From: Duganella sp. OV510
Lineage (GTDB): Bacteria; Pseudomonadota; Gammaproteobacteria; Burkholderiales; Burkholderiaceae_D
Direction of reading: 5' to 3'
NCBI RefSeq assembly: GCF_900100205.1
Contig: NZ_FNEQ01000010.1
Location: forward strand, 242,589-306,588
DNA: 64,000 nt
Shown: positions 40,506 to 49,238 of the stretch, piece by piece
Position numbering within the stretch: the first letter of the stretch is position 1
How the letters are laid out: every line of letters starts with the position of its first letter
Translations under genes and position numbers: made by a program
Notes under the pieces: model-generated
Seen by the model: only the letters and a program-made list of their open reading frames with translations
What the model was told of the DNA's origin: nothing
Database searches by the model: none

Positions 40506-41033
40506 TCAAACCAGGAATTGTGCCATCACGCGCGCATAGCTGCCTTGCGCATGCATCAGCAGTTCGCACACTTCGCGCACCGCGCCCTTGCCGCCGAAGG
40601 CGACGGTGGTGTGGTGGGCGCGTTCCAGCACTTCCTTGCGGCCATTTGGCACCGCCACGGCAAAGCCGACGCGCGCCAGGATCGGCAGATCGACTACGTC
40701 GTCGCCGATGAAGCCGACCTGCTCGGCCGTCAGGCCGGTCTTTTCCAGCAGCGCGTTAAACGGCGTCAGCTTGTCATGGCCGCCCTGGTGCAGATGGCTG
40801 ATGCCGAGGTCGGCGGCGCGCTTGATCACCTGCGGCGAAGTGCGTGCGCTGATGATGGCGGTCTGAATGCCGGCTTCCTGGATCAGCTTGATGCCCAGGC
40901 CGTCCTGGACGTTGAAGGTCTTCAGCGCTTCGCCGTCGGCACCATAGTGCAGGCTGCCGTCGGTCAGCACGCCGTCGACGTCGAAAATCATCAGCTTGAC
41001 GCGCGCGGCGCGTTCCAGATAAGTCATCGTCAT
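40506..41033 (-). CDS. kdsC: 3-deoxy-D-manno-octulosonate 8-phosphate phosphatase
   Basis: A 175-residue HAD-family phosphatase without a cap. The DxDGVLTDG motif is FDVDGVLTDGSL, followed by TAIISARTSPQV and the metal-binding GDDVVDLPIL. It releases phosphate from KDO-8-P in the LPS inner-core pathway. Its ATG shares a base with the kdsD stop (TGATG). Confidence 0.95.
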   Translation of the reverse strand: MTMTYLERAARVKLMIFDVDGVLTDGSLHYGADGEALKTFNVQDGLGIKLIQEAGIQTAIISARTSPQVIKRAADLGISHLHQGGHDKLTPFNALLEKTGLTAEQVGFIGDDVVDLPILARVGFAVAVPNGRKEVLERAHHTTVAFGGKGAVREVCELLMHAQGSYARVMAQFLV

Positions 41034-42022
41034 CAGATCACCTTTGCGCGGGTCAGGTCATGGATGTGCAGCGCGCCGACCAGTTTGCCTTCGGCATCGG
41101 TCACCAGCATCTGGTTGATGCGGTATTGCTCCATGATGGCCACCGCATCCACCGCCATTTTTTCCGGCGAGATGCTGCGCGGATTGGCGTGCATGACATC
41201 ACCGATGACGACCTTGCTGAAGTCCTGAACTTTCTCGATCATGCGGCGCAGGTCGCCGTCGGTGAACACGCCAACCGGCTTGTTGCCGGCATCGACAATG
41301 GCGGTCATGCCCATGCCCTTCTGGGTGATTTCCAGCAGCGCATCGGTCAGCCTGACGTCGGCGGTGACGCTTGGCACGGCATCGCCGCTGCGCATCACGT
41401 CTTTCACATGGGTCAGCAGGCGGCGGCCCAGCGCGCCGCCAGGGTGCGAGCGGGCGAAATCTTCTTCCTTGAAGCCACGCAGGTCCAGCAGCGCCACGGC
41501 CAATGCATCGCCCAGCGCCAGCGTCACGGTGGTCGAGGTGGTCGGCGCCAGGTTCATCGGGCAGGCTTCCTTGGCCACCGCCACGTTCAGGTGGACATCG
41601 GCGATGGTGGCCAGGCTGGAGCCCGGCTTGCCGGTCATGGCGATGACCTTGCTGCCCATGCGCTTGACCACCGGCAGGATGGTCATCAGTTCCGCGCTTT
41701 CGCCGGAATAGGAAATGGCAATAAAGGCATCCTCGGCGGTGACCATGCCGAGGTCGCCATGCGCGGCTTCGGCCGGATGGACGAACAGCGCCGGCGTGCC
41801 GGTGGACGCCAGCGTCGCAGCGATCTTGCGGCCGATATGGCCGGACTTGCCGATGCCGGACACCACCACGCGCCCCTTGCAATTCAGCAACAGGGAAATC
41901 GCCTGGACCAGGCTATCGTCATTTTCCAGGCGCGCATTCAGCGCATTGATGGCATCCGCTTCGTTCTGCAGGGTGTCTCGGGCAAGACGCAGTGCCGTTT
42001 TTGCATCAAAAACTTTCAGCAT
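41033..42022 (-). CDS. kdsD: D-arabinose 5-phosphate isomerase
   Basis: About 330 residues: a sugar isomerase (SIS) domain with GRVVVSGIGKSGHIGRKIA and AISYSGESAELM, then two CBS domains (VPSVTADVRLTDALLEI; NPRSISPEKMAVDAVAIM). It converts ribulose 5-phosphate to arabinose 5-phosphate, the first step toward KDO. I set the start at 42022 because a TATACT box (42052-42057) would place the RNA start near 42046, the other candidate ATG. It is divergent from the antiporter gene. Confidence 0.93.
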   Translation of the reverse strand: MLKVFDAKTALRLARDTLQNEADAINALNARLENDDSLVQAISLLLNCKGRVVVSGIGKSGHIGRKIAATLASTGTPALFVHPAEAAHGDLGMVTAEDAFIAISYSGESAELMTILPVVKRMGSKVIAMTGKPGSSLATIADVHLNVAVAKEACPMNLAPTTSTTVTLALGDALAVALLDLRGFKEEDFARSHPGGALGRRLLTHVKDVMRSGDAVPSVTADVRLTDALLEITQKGMGMTAIVDAGNKPVGVFTDGDLRRMIEKVQDFSKVVIGDVMHANPRSISPEKMAVDAVAIMEQYRINQMLVTDAEGKLVGALHIHDLTRAKVI

Positions 42023-42051
42023 TGTTTTTTCATGGGTTACACTCATGCCCA

Positions 42052-42057
42052 AGTATA
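42052..42057 (-). promoter_or_regulatory. candidate -10 box for the kdsD-lpt-rpoN row
   Basis: TATACT on the minus strand in the gap between divergent kdsD and the antiporter. No clear -35 is present, though a T-rich stretch lies upstream. Confidence 0.4.
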
Positions 42058-42148
42058 GCCGAATTGAGAAAGCAAAAAACTTGCCAGTCACAACATAACG
42101 CGCTAGCACACCGCAAACAACGAACTTTTTTTTACTGGCGATGTTGAA

Positions 42149-44131
42149 ATGACGTTTTCACCTCTGGAATTAACCCTGTTGTTGCTGGGAAGCGCCGTCC
42201 TCGGCGTGGTGGCTTTCCGCATGATGCACCTGCCGCCGATGCTTGGCTACCTGACCGTCGGCATCCTGATCGGCCCGCACGCGCTGGGCCTGGCCGAGCA
42301 GAGCGAAACCACCCACGGCCTGGCCGAATTCGGCGTGGTGTTCCTGATGTTCTCGATCGGCCTCGAATTCTCGCTGCCCAAATTGAAGGCGATGCGCTCC
42401 ATCGTGTTCGGGCTGGGGCTGGCGCAGGTAGTGCTCACTATCATTGCCACCATGATATTTGGCTGGGCACTGGCCACCCAGCTGCCGCCGCATCTGCAAA
42501 TTTCGTGGCAAGCTTCGTTCGCCCTCGGCGGTGCGCTGGCCATGTCGTCCACCGCCATCGTGGTCAAGATGCTGACCGAGCGGCTGGAGCTGGAATCCGA
42601 ACATGGGCGCAAAATCATCGGCATCCTGCTGTTCCAGGATCTGGCGGTGGTGCCGCTGCTGATCCTGATCCCGTCGCTGGGCGAGCGTCCGGAAGCGCTG
42701 GCCGAAACGCTGGCCTGGGCCAGCCTGAAGGCGGTGGTGGTGCTGGCCCTGCTGTTCGTGGTCGGCCACAAGGTCACGCGCGGCTGGTTCACCATCGTGG
42801 TCAAGCGCCGCTCGCAGGAACTGTTCATGCTGAACCTGTTGCTGGTGGTGATGGCGGCCGCCTGGATCACCGAGCGCGCCGGCCTGTCGCTCGCGCTGGG
42901 CGCCTTCGTGGCCGGCATGCTGATCTCCGAAACCGAGTTCCGCCACCAGGTGGAAGAAGACATCAAGCCGTTCCGCGACGTGCTGCTGGGGCTGTTCTTC
43001 ATCACCATCGGCATGCTGCTGAACCTGCGCCTGGTGCTGGAAAACTGGTGGCTGGTGCTGCTGTTGCTGTTGCTGCCGGTGGTGATGAAATTCGCGCTGA
43101 TCGCCGGCCTGGCCAAGCTGTTCGGCTCGTCGGATGGCGTGTCGATGCGCACCGGCCTGGCGCTGGCGCAGGCCGGCGAGTTCGGCTTCGTGCTGCTGAA
43201 CCTGGCGGCCGACCATCACCTGATGGAATCGTATGTGGTGCAGGTGGTGCTGGCGTCGATGGTGCTGTCGATGCTGCTGGCGCCGTTCATCATTGCGCAA
43301 TCGGACCGCATCGTCATGAAATTCTCCAGCAACGAATGGATGATGCAGTCGCTGGCGCTGACCAAGATCGCCAGCCGCACCATGAAGAGCAACAAGCACG
43401 TGCTGGTGTGCGGCTTCGGCCGCAGCGGCCAGAGCCTGGCGACCCTGCTGTCCGAGGAAAAGATCGATTACCACGCGCTGGACCTCGATCCCGAACGGGT
43501 GCAGGTGGCGCAGACCGCCGGCGCCCACGTCTCGTATGGCGACGCCGCCCGGCGCGAAAGCCTGGTGGCGGCCGGCATCTACCGCGCCTCGGCCGTGGTC
43601 ATCACCTACGCCGACACGCGCTCGGCGCTGAAAGTGCTGCACCAGGTGCATGAGCTGACGCCGACCTTGCCGGTGATCGTCCGCTCGCACGACGATACCG
43701 ATCTCGACAAGCTGAAAGAAGCCGGGGCCGCCGAAGTGGTGCCGGAGCTGATGGAGGGCAGCCTGATGCTGGCCTCGCACGCACTGGTGATGCTGGGCGT
43801 GCCGCTGCGCCGCGTGGTGCACCGCGTGCAGGCGGCGCGTGAGGAGCGTTACGCCTCGCTGCGCGGCTACTTCCACGGCATGAGCGACGTCGAAGAAGAA
43901 GCCGACCTGGAGCGCCTGCACACCGTCACGCTGACCGGCAGCGCCGGCAGCATCGGCCGCACGCTGGGATCGCTGGACGTGGCAAGTTCAGGCGCCGAAG
44001 TCGCCAGCATCCGCCGCGGCATGAGCGGCGTCGAAGTCACTGCCGACACCGTGCTGCAAGCCGGCGACGTGGTGGTCGTACGCGGCGTTGCCGAAGCCGT
44101 CAGCCGCGCCGAACAACGCCTGCTCCGCTAG
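42149..44131 (+). CDS. CPA2-family cation:proton antiporter with RCK domains (KefB/KefC-like)
   Basis: A 660-residue protein. About twelve hydrophobic segments span residues 1-385, including GIGLEFSLPKL-like and GALAMSSTAIVVKMLTERLEL motifs typical of CPA2 exchangers. An RCK-N (TrkA-N) domain begins near residue 417 (HVLVCGFGRSGQSLATLL), and an RCK-C domain covers about 580-655. Such proteins exchange K+ or Na+ for protons and respond to nucleotides or glutathione adducts. It is often next to kdsD in Burkholderiales. Its stop abuts that of the convergent gene. Confidence 0.92.
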   Translation: MTFSPLELTLLLLGSAVLGVVAFRMMHLPPMLGYLTVGILIGPHALGLAEQSETTHGLAEFGVVFLMFSIGLEFSLPKLKAMRSIVFGLGLAQVVLTIIATMIFGWALATQLPPHLQISWQASFALGGALAMSSTAIVVKMLTERLELESEHGRKIIGILLFQDLAVVPLLILIPSLGERPEALAETLAWASLKAVVVLALLFVVGHKVTRGWFTIVVKRRSQELFMLNLLLVVMAAAWITERAGLSLALGAFVAGMLISETEFRHQVEEDIKPFRDVLLGLFFITIGMLLNLRLVLENWWLVLLLLLLPVVMKFALIAGLAKLFGSSDGVSMRTGLALAQAGEFGFVLLNLAADHHLMESYVVQVVLASMVLSMLLAPFIIAQSDRIVMKFSSNEWMMQSLALTKIASRTMKSNKHVLVCGFGRSGQSLATLLSEEKIDYHALDLDPERVQVAQTAGAHVSYGDAARRESLVAAGIYRASAVVITYADTRSALKVLHQVHELTPTLPVIVRSHDDTDLDKLKEAGAAEVVPELMEGSLMLASHALVMLGVPLRRVVHRVQAAREERYASLRGYFHGMSDVEEEADLERLHTVTLTGSAGSIGRTLGSLDVASSGAEVASIRRGMSGVEVTADTVLQAGDVVVVRGVAEAVSRAEQRLLR

Positions 44132-45235
44132 CTAGTAGGCTGGTTTGGCGTTGATTTTTACGCGGTACAGGCCGTAGGGCTTTTCACGCTGGTCTTTGCC
44201 GCCATGGAAGCCGGCCTGGCGGTGCAGCTGGTTGGCGGTGAAGTACAGATAGTCATCCGGTCCGATCGACAGCGTATCCGGCCACAGCAGACGGCTATCG
44301 CTGGCCAGCGTGCTCCAGCTGCCGTCCGGCGCGCGCTTGCGGATGCTGTTGTGCTCGTAATCGCTGGCGTACACCGCGCCATCCGCATCCGCTTCGAGGC
44401 CATCCGACGCGCCCTTCTCGCCCAGGTCTTTCACCGCCGCCGCCAGTTGTGTTTCGCTGACCGCCGGGTCGCGCAGCAAAGCGGTGGGCACCGAATACAA
44501 ATGCCGGCTGGACAAGGGGCTGTAATACAAGGTCGCGCCATCGGCTGACAAAGCGATGCCGTCGGATGCCACCGTGAACGGCTGGCTGCTGCCATCCGCA
44601 TTGCGCACCTTCATGATTTCGCCCTCCACCACCGGCACAAAGGCGGGATCTGGCGACGTCGACACGTGGCCACTCAGGCGCCGCACGGCCTTGCCGCTGA
44701 CCAGATCCAGCACGATGATCGCGCCCGGTCCGCTGAGCGAGGAATCGGTGACGTAGGCAGTGCCGGTGCGGTGGTCAAAGCGCACGTCATTGACGTAGGT
44801 GGTCGGCAGGATCACATTGGCCGGAAACACCACGGTCCGCGCCACCTGGTCGGTCTTCAGGTCGATACCCACCAGTTTCGGGCCGCCTGGCTTGGGTGCG
44901 GCAAAGCCGGGGGCGGCCGTATCCAGCACCCACAGCATGCCCTGGCCATCCGCCACCACGCTCTGCACGCTGGCGAAGCTACGGTTGGCGTCAATGCCCG
45001 GATAAGGCACCAGCCGGCCATCACGAATCTCGCCGACACCGAAAGGCACGTCATCGCCCCATTGCGGGAAGTTGACGAAAATGCGGCCACTCTCGGCAAC
45101 GCTGACGCCGGTGGGCATCGCGCCACCGAAGGCGAACACCTGTTCGGCCTGGCCGACAGGACGTTCTTGCGGCGACGCCTGCGCGGCCAGGGAAAATGCC
45201 AGCGCGAGGCCGGCGACGATACGGCTAAGGTTCAT
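44132..45235 (-). CDS. exported MRJP/yellow-like beta-propeller protein
   Basis: About 367 residues with a signal peptide (RIVAGLALAFSLAAQA). GVSVAESGRIFVNFPQWGD near the N-terminus and YVNDVRFDHRTGTAYVTDSS are hallmarks of the major royal jelly/yellow family, related to SMP-30 and L-dopachrome tautomerase-like propellers. Bacterial members are of unknown function; a role as a small-molecule binding or lactonase-like protein is possible. I chose the ATG at 45235, which has AAAGGG upstream; a TTG at 45250 is the other option. It ends exactly against the antiporter stop. Confidence 0.82.
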   Translation of the reverse strand: MNLSRIVAGLALAFSLAAQASPQERPVGQAEQVFAFGGAMPTGVSVAESGRIFVNFPQWGDDVPFGVGEIRDGRLVPYPGIDANRSFASVQSVVADGQGMLWVLDTAAPGFAAPKPGGPKLVGIDLKTDQVARTVVFPANVILPTTYVNDVRFDHRTGTAYVTDSSLSGPGAIIVLDLVSGKAVRRLSGHVSTSPDPAFVPVVEGEIMKVRNADGSSQPFTVASDGIALSADGATLYYSPLSSRHLYSVPTALLRDPAVSETQLAAAVKDLGEKGASDGLEADADGAVYASDYEHNSIRKRAPDGSWSTLASDSRLLWPDTLSIGPDDYLYFTANQLHRQAGFHGGKDQREKPYGLYRVKINAKPAY

Positions 45236-45345
45236 GATCTGCCCTTTCAAAAGAAGTTGCAGCCATGTTATTACCAGCCTCAGTTCAGATAAACCACCTT
45301 AAACCGATAACTCTTTCAAAGAAAAGCTGAAAATACCTGCCAGCC

Positions 45346-46518
45346 TCACTCCTCGCCTCGGTAGCTGATGACGCGATTACGGCCACCTTCCTTGGCGTCA
45401 TACAGCAGGTCGTCGGCGCGTTCGATCAGGTCGCGGGCAATGGTTTCCGGCTCGCCTTCGGCAGCGCCCGCCTCCAGGCAAGCCACGCCGATCGATACCG
45501 TCACCGACAGCTGCAGCGATGGCGACAGCACAATCATGCTGCCCGCCACGCTGGCGCGGATGCGCTCGGCGACGAAAGCAGCGCTTTCCAGGTTGGCGTC
45601 GATCAGCAGCACGACAAATTCCTCGCCGCCGAAACGCGCCAGCGCGTCCGAGGTGCGCAGCTCGTTCTTGATGCGCGCCGCCACTTCGCGCAGCACTTCA
45701 TCGCCACCACCATGGCCAACCGTGTCGTTGACGCGCTTGAAGTGGTCGATGTCGATGTACATGAAGGAAATCGGATACTTCTGCCGGCGCGACCGCGCAA
45801 TCTCTTCCAGCAGGCGGCGGTCGATATAGCGGCGGTTGTACACGCCGGTCAGCGAATCGGTCAGCCCGATGTACTTGAGCATCTCATTGCTGATGACGTT
45901 TTCCAGGCAGATGGCGATGATCGACGCCATATGTTCGATGAAATCCGTACCCAGGCTGGGCGTGAAGCGGGTCGGGTCGCAGCTGCCCAGGTTCAGGCTG
46001 CCGATGATGCGCTTGTTGCGCAGCAGCGGCACCATGGCCACGCTTTGCAGGCCGGCCGGCGCGTTCGGGAACGATGGCGCATGGCGCAGTTTGTCATACA
46101 TGCCCAGCAGCGGCTTCGGCGTCGGTGAGTAGGCGTTGCGGCGGCCCAGGTCGAAACCCAGCTGGTCCAGCGTTTCGACAAAGATCAGGCCAGGGAAATC
46201 CGCAAACACCACATCCAGCTTGAGCATGACGGTGCGGATGTCGGCGTCCTCGTCGATCAGGGTCAGGGTGACGCTATCAAGTTCGGAAATTACCGGCAGC
46301 ACGCGGAAGATGGTGCCGACCAGTTCGGGGAAATTGCTGGCGCTGACGATTTCCAGATCAAACGCCTGGTGGCGCGTCATGATCGCGTGGTTGCGCTCCG
46401 CCTGTTCCAGCAGGTAGGCCATGCGCGCGCGCAATGCCCGGTTTTCGGCCGCCAGATCATGCGCTTGTCCGGCGTGATCGGTTTGAGGCGGAAGTTTCCC
46501 GGTTGCGGTGTGCGTCAT
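45346..46518 (-). CDS. diguanylate cyclase with DUF484/GAF-like sensor
   Basis: A 390-residue protein. After an N-terminal coiled coil (LAAENRALRARMAYLLEQAE) comes a DUF484/GAF-like sensory domain (about 50-200), then a GGDEF domain. The active site reads RFGGEEFVVLL, with an inhibitory RxxD site (RTSD) five residues upstream, so it should make c-di-GMP and be feedback-inhibited. No membrane helices are visible. It lies 66 bases after the MOSC gene on the same strand. The signal it senses is unknown. Confidence 0.93.
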   Translation of the reverse strand: MTHTATGKLPPQTDHAGQAHDLAAENRALRARMAYLLEQAERNHAIMTRHQAFDLEIVSASNFPELVGTIFRVLPVISELDSVTLTLIDEDADIRTVMLKLDVVFADFPGLIFVETLDQLGFDLGRRNAYSPTPKPLLGMYDKLRHAPSFPNAPAGLQSVAMVPLLRNKRIIGSLNLGSCDPTRFTPSLGTDFIEHMASIIAICLENVISNEMLKYIGLTDSLTGVYNRRYIDRRLLEEIARSRRQKYPISFMYIDIDHFKRVNDTVGHGGGDEVLREVAARIKNELRTSDALARFGGEEFVVLLIDANLESAAFVAERIRASVAGSMIVLSPSLQLSVTVSIGVACLEAGAAEGEPETIARDLIERADDLLYDAKEGGRNRVISYRGEE

Positions 46519-46584
46519 CGTTGGCCTTTCTTGCGTACCCTGTCACATTACGCCAAGTTGCGCCGCTTGGGAATGCTTGAAGTA

Positions 46585-47436
46585 TCAAAACGCCAAGCTT
46601 ACTTCAATTTCTTGTCCTACGCGCACACGCTGGTCCTCGCCGGCGATCAAAATGGCGTTCATGCCGAAGCACAGCGCGCCTTCCAGCTCGGGCTTGGCAC
46701 GGTAACTTTGCATGATGTCCATCGGGTCTGGACCAAATTCGCCAGTGGCCTGGTCGACCGACGGCATCGGGCAGCGGGGGCATGGCTTGACGGGTTTCAG
46801 CAGCACTTCGCCGATCTGGTAGGACTCGGCGTAGTCTTCTTCAAAGGCTTCGATGCCGTCAATGACCAGGTTCGGGCGGAAGCGGTTCATCGGCAAGGCC
46901 TGGCGGCCGGCGGCGATCAGCTTCTGGTTCAGGTCTTCGAGGGAGGCTTCGCCCGCCACCAGGATCGGATAGCCGTCGGAGAACATGGTGGTGGCTTGCA
47001 CGCCGTTGGTCCATTTGGTGCTGACCGGGCGTTCGGCGTTGGCGTGGAAGCGCGCCAGACGGCATGGCGTGCCGACCGCCCTGGTGAACCATTCAGCGGT
47101 CAAGGCGTCGCAATCGTAGGCCAGCACGGTGTCTTCCCACAGACGCGTGGTCAGGGTTGGCGCAGTGGCCGGGTCCGGCAGGCCGAGCGGGATTTCCAGG
47201 CGCAGCATGCCGGGTGCCTGCACTTCCAGCGTTGTGCCTTTCAGCGCAGGCTTGATCAGCGCCATACGCGGATGTTCGCGCTGCGTGAGGCACATGCCAT
47301 TTTCATCCACCACCATCCATTCCCGATCGTAGATCTGCTCAGTCATGAGGCCTAGCGAGGTCACGGTGGCTTCCTGCAACGACAGGCCGGCGCAGGACTT
47401 GATCGGGTACAGCGTGATGGCGGACAAGACGGGCAT
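46585..47436 (-). CDS. MOSC-domain protein (YcbX/mARC-like molybdenum protein)
   Basis: A 283-residue protein with an N-terminal MOSC_N beta-barrel (LSAITLYPIKSCAGLSL; DREWMVVDENG) and a C-terminal MOSC domain. KPCPRCPMPSVDQATGEF matches the Cys-containing loop that holds molybdopterin in YcbX and mARC. Relatives reduce N-hydroxylated compounds. It ends in a short hydrophobic tail. The start at 47436 is one base after the NYN gene's stop, so the two may be coupled. No electron-donor domain is fused. Confidence 0.88.
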   Translation of the reverse strand: MPVLSAITLYPIKSCAGLSLQEATVTSLGLMTEQIYDREWMVVDENGMCLTQREHPRMALIKPALKGTTLEVQAPGMLRLEIPLGLPDPATAPTLTTRLWEDTVLAYDCDALTAEWFTRAVGTPCRLARFHANAERPVSTKWTNGVQATTMFSDGYPILVAGEASLEDLNQKLIAAGRQALPMNRFRPNLVIDGIEAFEEDYAESYQIGEVLLKPVKPCPRCPMPSVDQATGEFGPDPMDIMQSYRAKPELEGALCFGMNAILIAGEDQRVRVGQEIEVSLAF

Positions 47437-47437
47437 C

Positions 47438-49123
47438 TTATTCCTCGGCTGGCGCGGCGGCTTTCGGCGGACGCGGCGTGCGCGCGGCAGGCTTGCGGGC
47501 CGGCTTGCCGGCATTCGCTGGCTTGGCGGTGCCCGCAGGTTTGGTCTGGCCGGCGCGCTTGGCGGCATCGGCTGGCTTGGCGCCCCCCGCTGGCTTGCCC
47601 GCATCCGCAGGCTTGCCCGCGTCGGCCGATTGGACTGCACCGGCAGGCTTGCCCGCGTCGGCCGATTGGACCGCACTGGCAGGCTTGCCCGCGTCGGCCG
47701 ACTGGACTGCACCGGCAGGCTTGCCCGCGTCGGCTTGTTGGGCTGGACCTGCTGGCTTGGCCTTGGACCTGGCGTTAGGTTTGCCCTTCGCTGGCTTGGC
47801 CGGCTTGGCTTCGGCCACCGCAGTTGGCGGCACGTCGGCCGGCATCGGCGCTGGCGCAGCTTCCGCCGCTGCGGCAGCGACGCGTTCGGCCGGCGCGGTA
47901 GCGACTTCCACCTCGGCGGCAGCCTTGTCCTTCCTGGCGGCGTTCTTCAGCTTGCGTGCCGGCGGCTTGGGGCCATTTTTTTTCTTGGCAGGCGCAGGCA
48001 CGACGGTTTCGACTGGCAGGTCAACGGCGGCTTCTAGCACGACTGGCGTCGCTTCCAGCGTCACAACATCAGATGGCGTGCGATCCACCGGCTGCTCGTC
48101 AGCCGGTGCGGCATCCTGCGGCGCCGACGGGCCACGTTGCTGCTGCACCTGGCGCTGGGCCTGACGCTCGGCAAAGCGTTCCGCTGCGGTACGGCCACGA
48201 TTGCGGCTACGGCGCGATTCCTGGCCACCGTCACCCGCTTGCGCTGGCGAAGTCGGCGCGCCATCCACCGCTATCGCCGGCGTTTCACCCACTGGCTGCG
48301 ACACGCCGCTGCCACGGTAAACATACGCACCCGACTTCTCGTCACGGCCAAATTCCAGGTAGCCGCGCGCCTTGCATTCCTCGATCAGATTGCCGAAAGT
48401 GCGGAAACCATAGTACGACTCGCTGAAGTCCGGCTTGCGGCGCTTGATCGCCTCCTTCAACACCGACGCCCAGATCTTGCCGCTGTCGCCACGCTCCAGC
48501 ACCAGTGCCTCGAAAGTATCAACGGCGATCTCCACCGCCTGATTGCGGCGTTTTTCCATCTCGTCGCGGCGTGCACGCTCCTCTTCCGGCGTGCGCTTGA
48601 CCTGCGGCTTGCTGTCGGCATTGGCCTCGCGCTTGGCGCGGCGGCTCTCGCGCACCAGGTCGTCGTAGAAAATGAACTCATCGCAGTTGGCCACCAGCAG
48701 ATCGGAAGTCGACTGCTTGACGCCAACGCCAATCACCTTCTTGGCGTTCTCGCGCAGCTTGGACACCAGCGGCGAAAAGTCGGAATCACCGGAAATGATG
48801 ACAAAGGTGTCCACGTGCGACTTGGTGTAGCACAAGTCCAGCGCATCGACCACCATGCGGATATCGGCGGAATTCTTGCCGGACTGGCGCACGTGCGGGA
48901 TTTCAATCAGCTCGAAGTTGGCTTCATGCATGGGCGCCTTGAAACCCTTGTAGCGGTCCCAGTCGCAATAGGCTTTCTTGACTACAATGCTGCCCTTGAG
49001 CAGCAAGCGTTCCAGCACCGGCTTGATATCGAACTTGTCGTAATTGGCGTCGCGCACGCCGAGCGCCACGTTTTCAAAATCGCAGAACAGCGCCATGCTG
49101 ACGTTTTCGTTGGAGGAAGCCAT
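47438..49123 (-). CDS. NYN-domain (PIN-like) nuclease with LOTUS/OST-HTH-like domain and a repetitive tail
   Basis: A 561-residue protein. The NYN domain is residues about 8-160 (ALFCDFENVALGVRDANY; FVIISGDSDFSPLVSKLREN), with the acidic residues of PIN-like RNases. A LOTUS/OST-HTH-like RNA-binding domain follows (about 205-275; WASVLKEAIKRRKPDFSES, YYGFRTFGNLIEECKARG). The remaining half is Ala/Pro/Lys-rich and contains a 12-residue repeat (PAGAVQSADAGK). It is likely an RNA-processing or surveillance nuclease; the target is unknown. Confidence 0.85.
   Translation of the reverse strand: MASSNENVSMALFCDFENVALGVRDANYDKFDIKPVLERLLLKGSIVVKKAYCDWDRYKGFKAPMHEANFELIEIPHVRQSGKNSADIRMVVDALDLCYTKSHVDTFVIISGDSDFSPLVSKLRENAKKVIGVGVKQSTSDLLVANCDEFIFYDDLVRESRRAKREANADSKPQVKRTPEEERARRDEMEKRRNQAVEIAVDTFEALVLERGDSGKIWASVLKEAIKRRKPDFSESYYGFRTFGNLIEECKARGYLEFGRDEKSGAYVYRGSGVSQPVGETPAIAVDGAPTSPAQAGDGGQESRRSRNRGRTAAERFAERQAQRQVQQQRGPSAPQDAAPADEQPVDRTPSDVVTLEATPVVLEAAVDLPVETVVPAPAKKKNGPKPPARKLKNAARKDKAAAEVEVATAPAERVAAAAAEAAPAPMPADVPPTAVAEAKPAKPAKGKPNARSKAKPAGPAQQADAGKPAGAVQSADAGKPASAVQSADAGKPAGAVQSADAGKPADAGKPAGGAKPADAAKRAGQTKPAGTAKPANAGKPARKPAARTPRPPKAAAPAEE
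47610..47734 (-). repeat. 36-bp tandem repeat in the NYN gene
   Basis: Copies begin at 47610, 47646, 47682 and (partial) 47718, each coding for a 12-residue unit with ADAGKP at its core. The copies are nearly identical at DNA level, so copy number may vary between strains. The array lies in the disordered C-terminal tail. Confidence 0.85.
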
Positions 49124-49238
49124 GAAGAGTGTTTTCTAATGTAGGGGTAAAGCGGGCAATCCGGCGATTATAACCCGCCTGACGCCGCCCCCTGCACGAT
49201 ATACTGACAGTTGGCAACGATCCACCCACAGGCGTCCC

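Noticed and set aside
42141..42152. three-codon upstream reading (ATG TTG AAA TGA) before the antiporter
   Set aside because: It is too short to support as a gene and may be chance, although the ATGA overlap could allow coupling.
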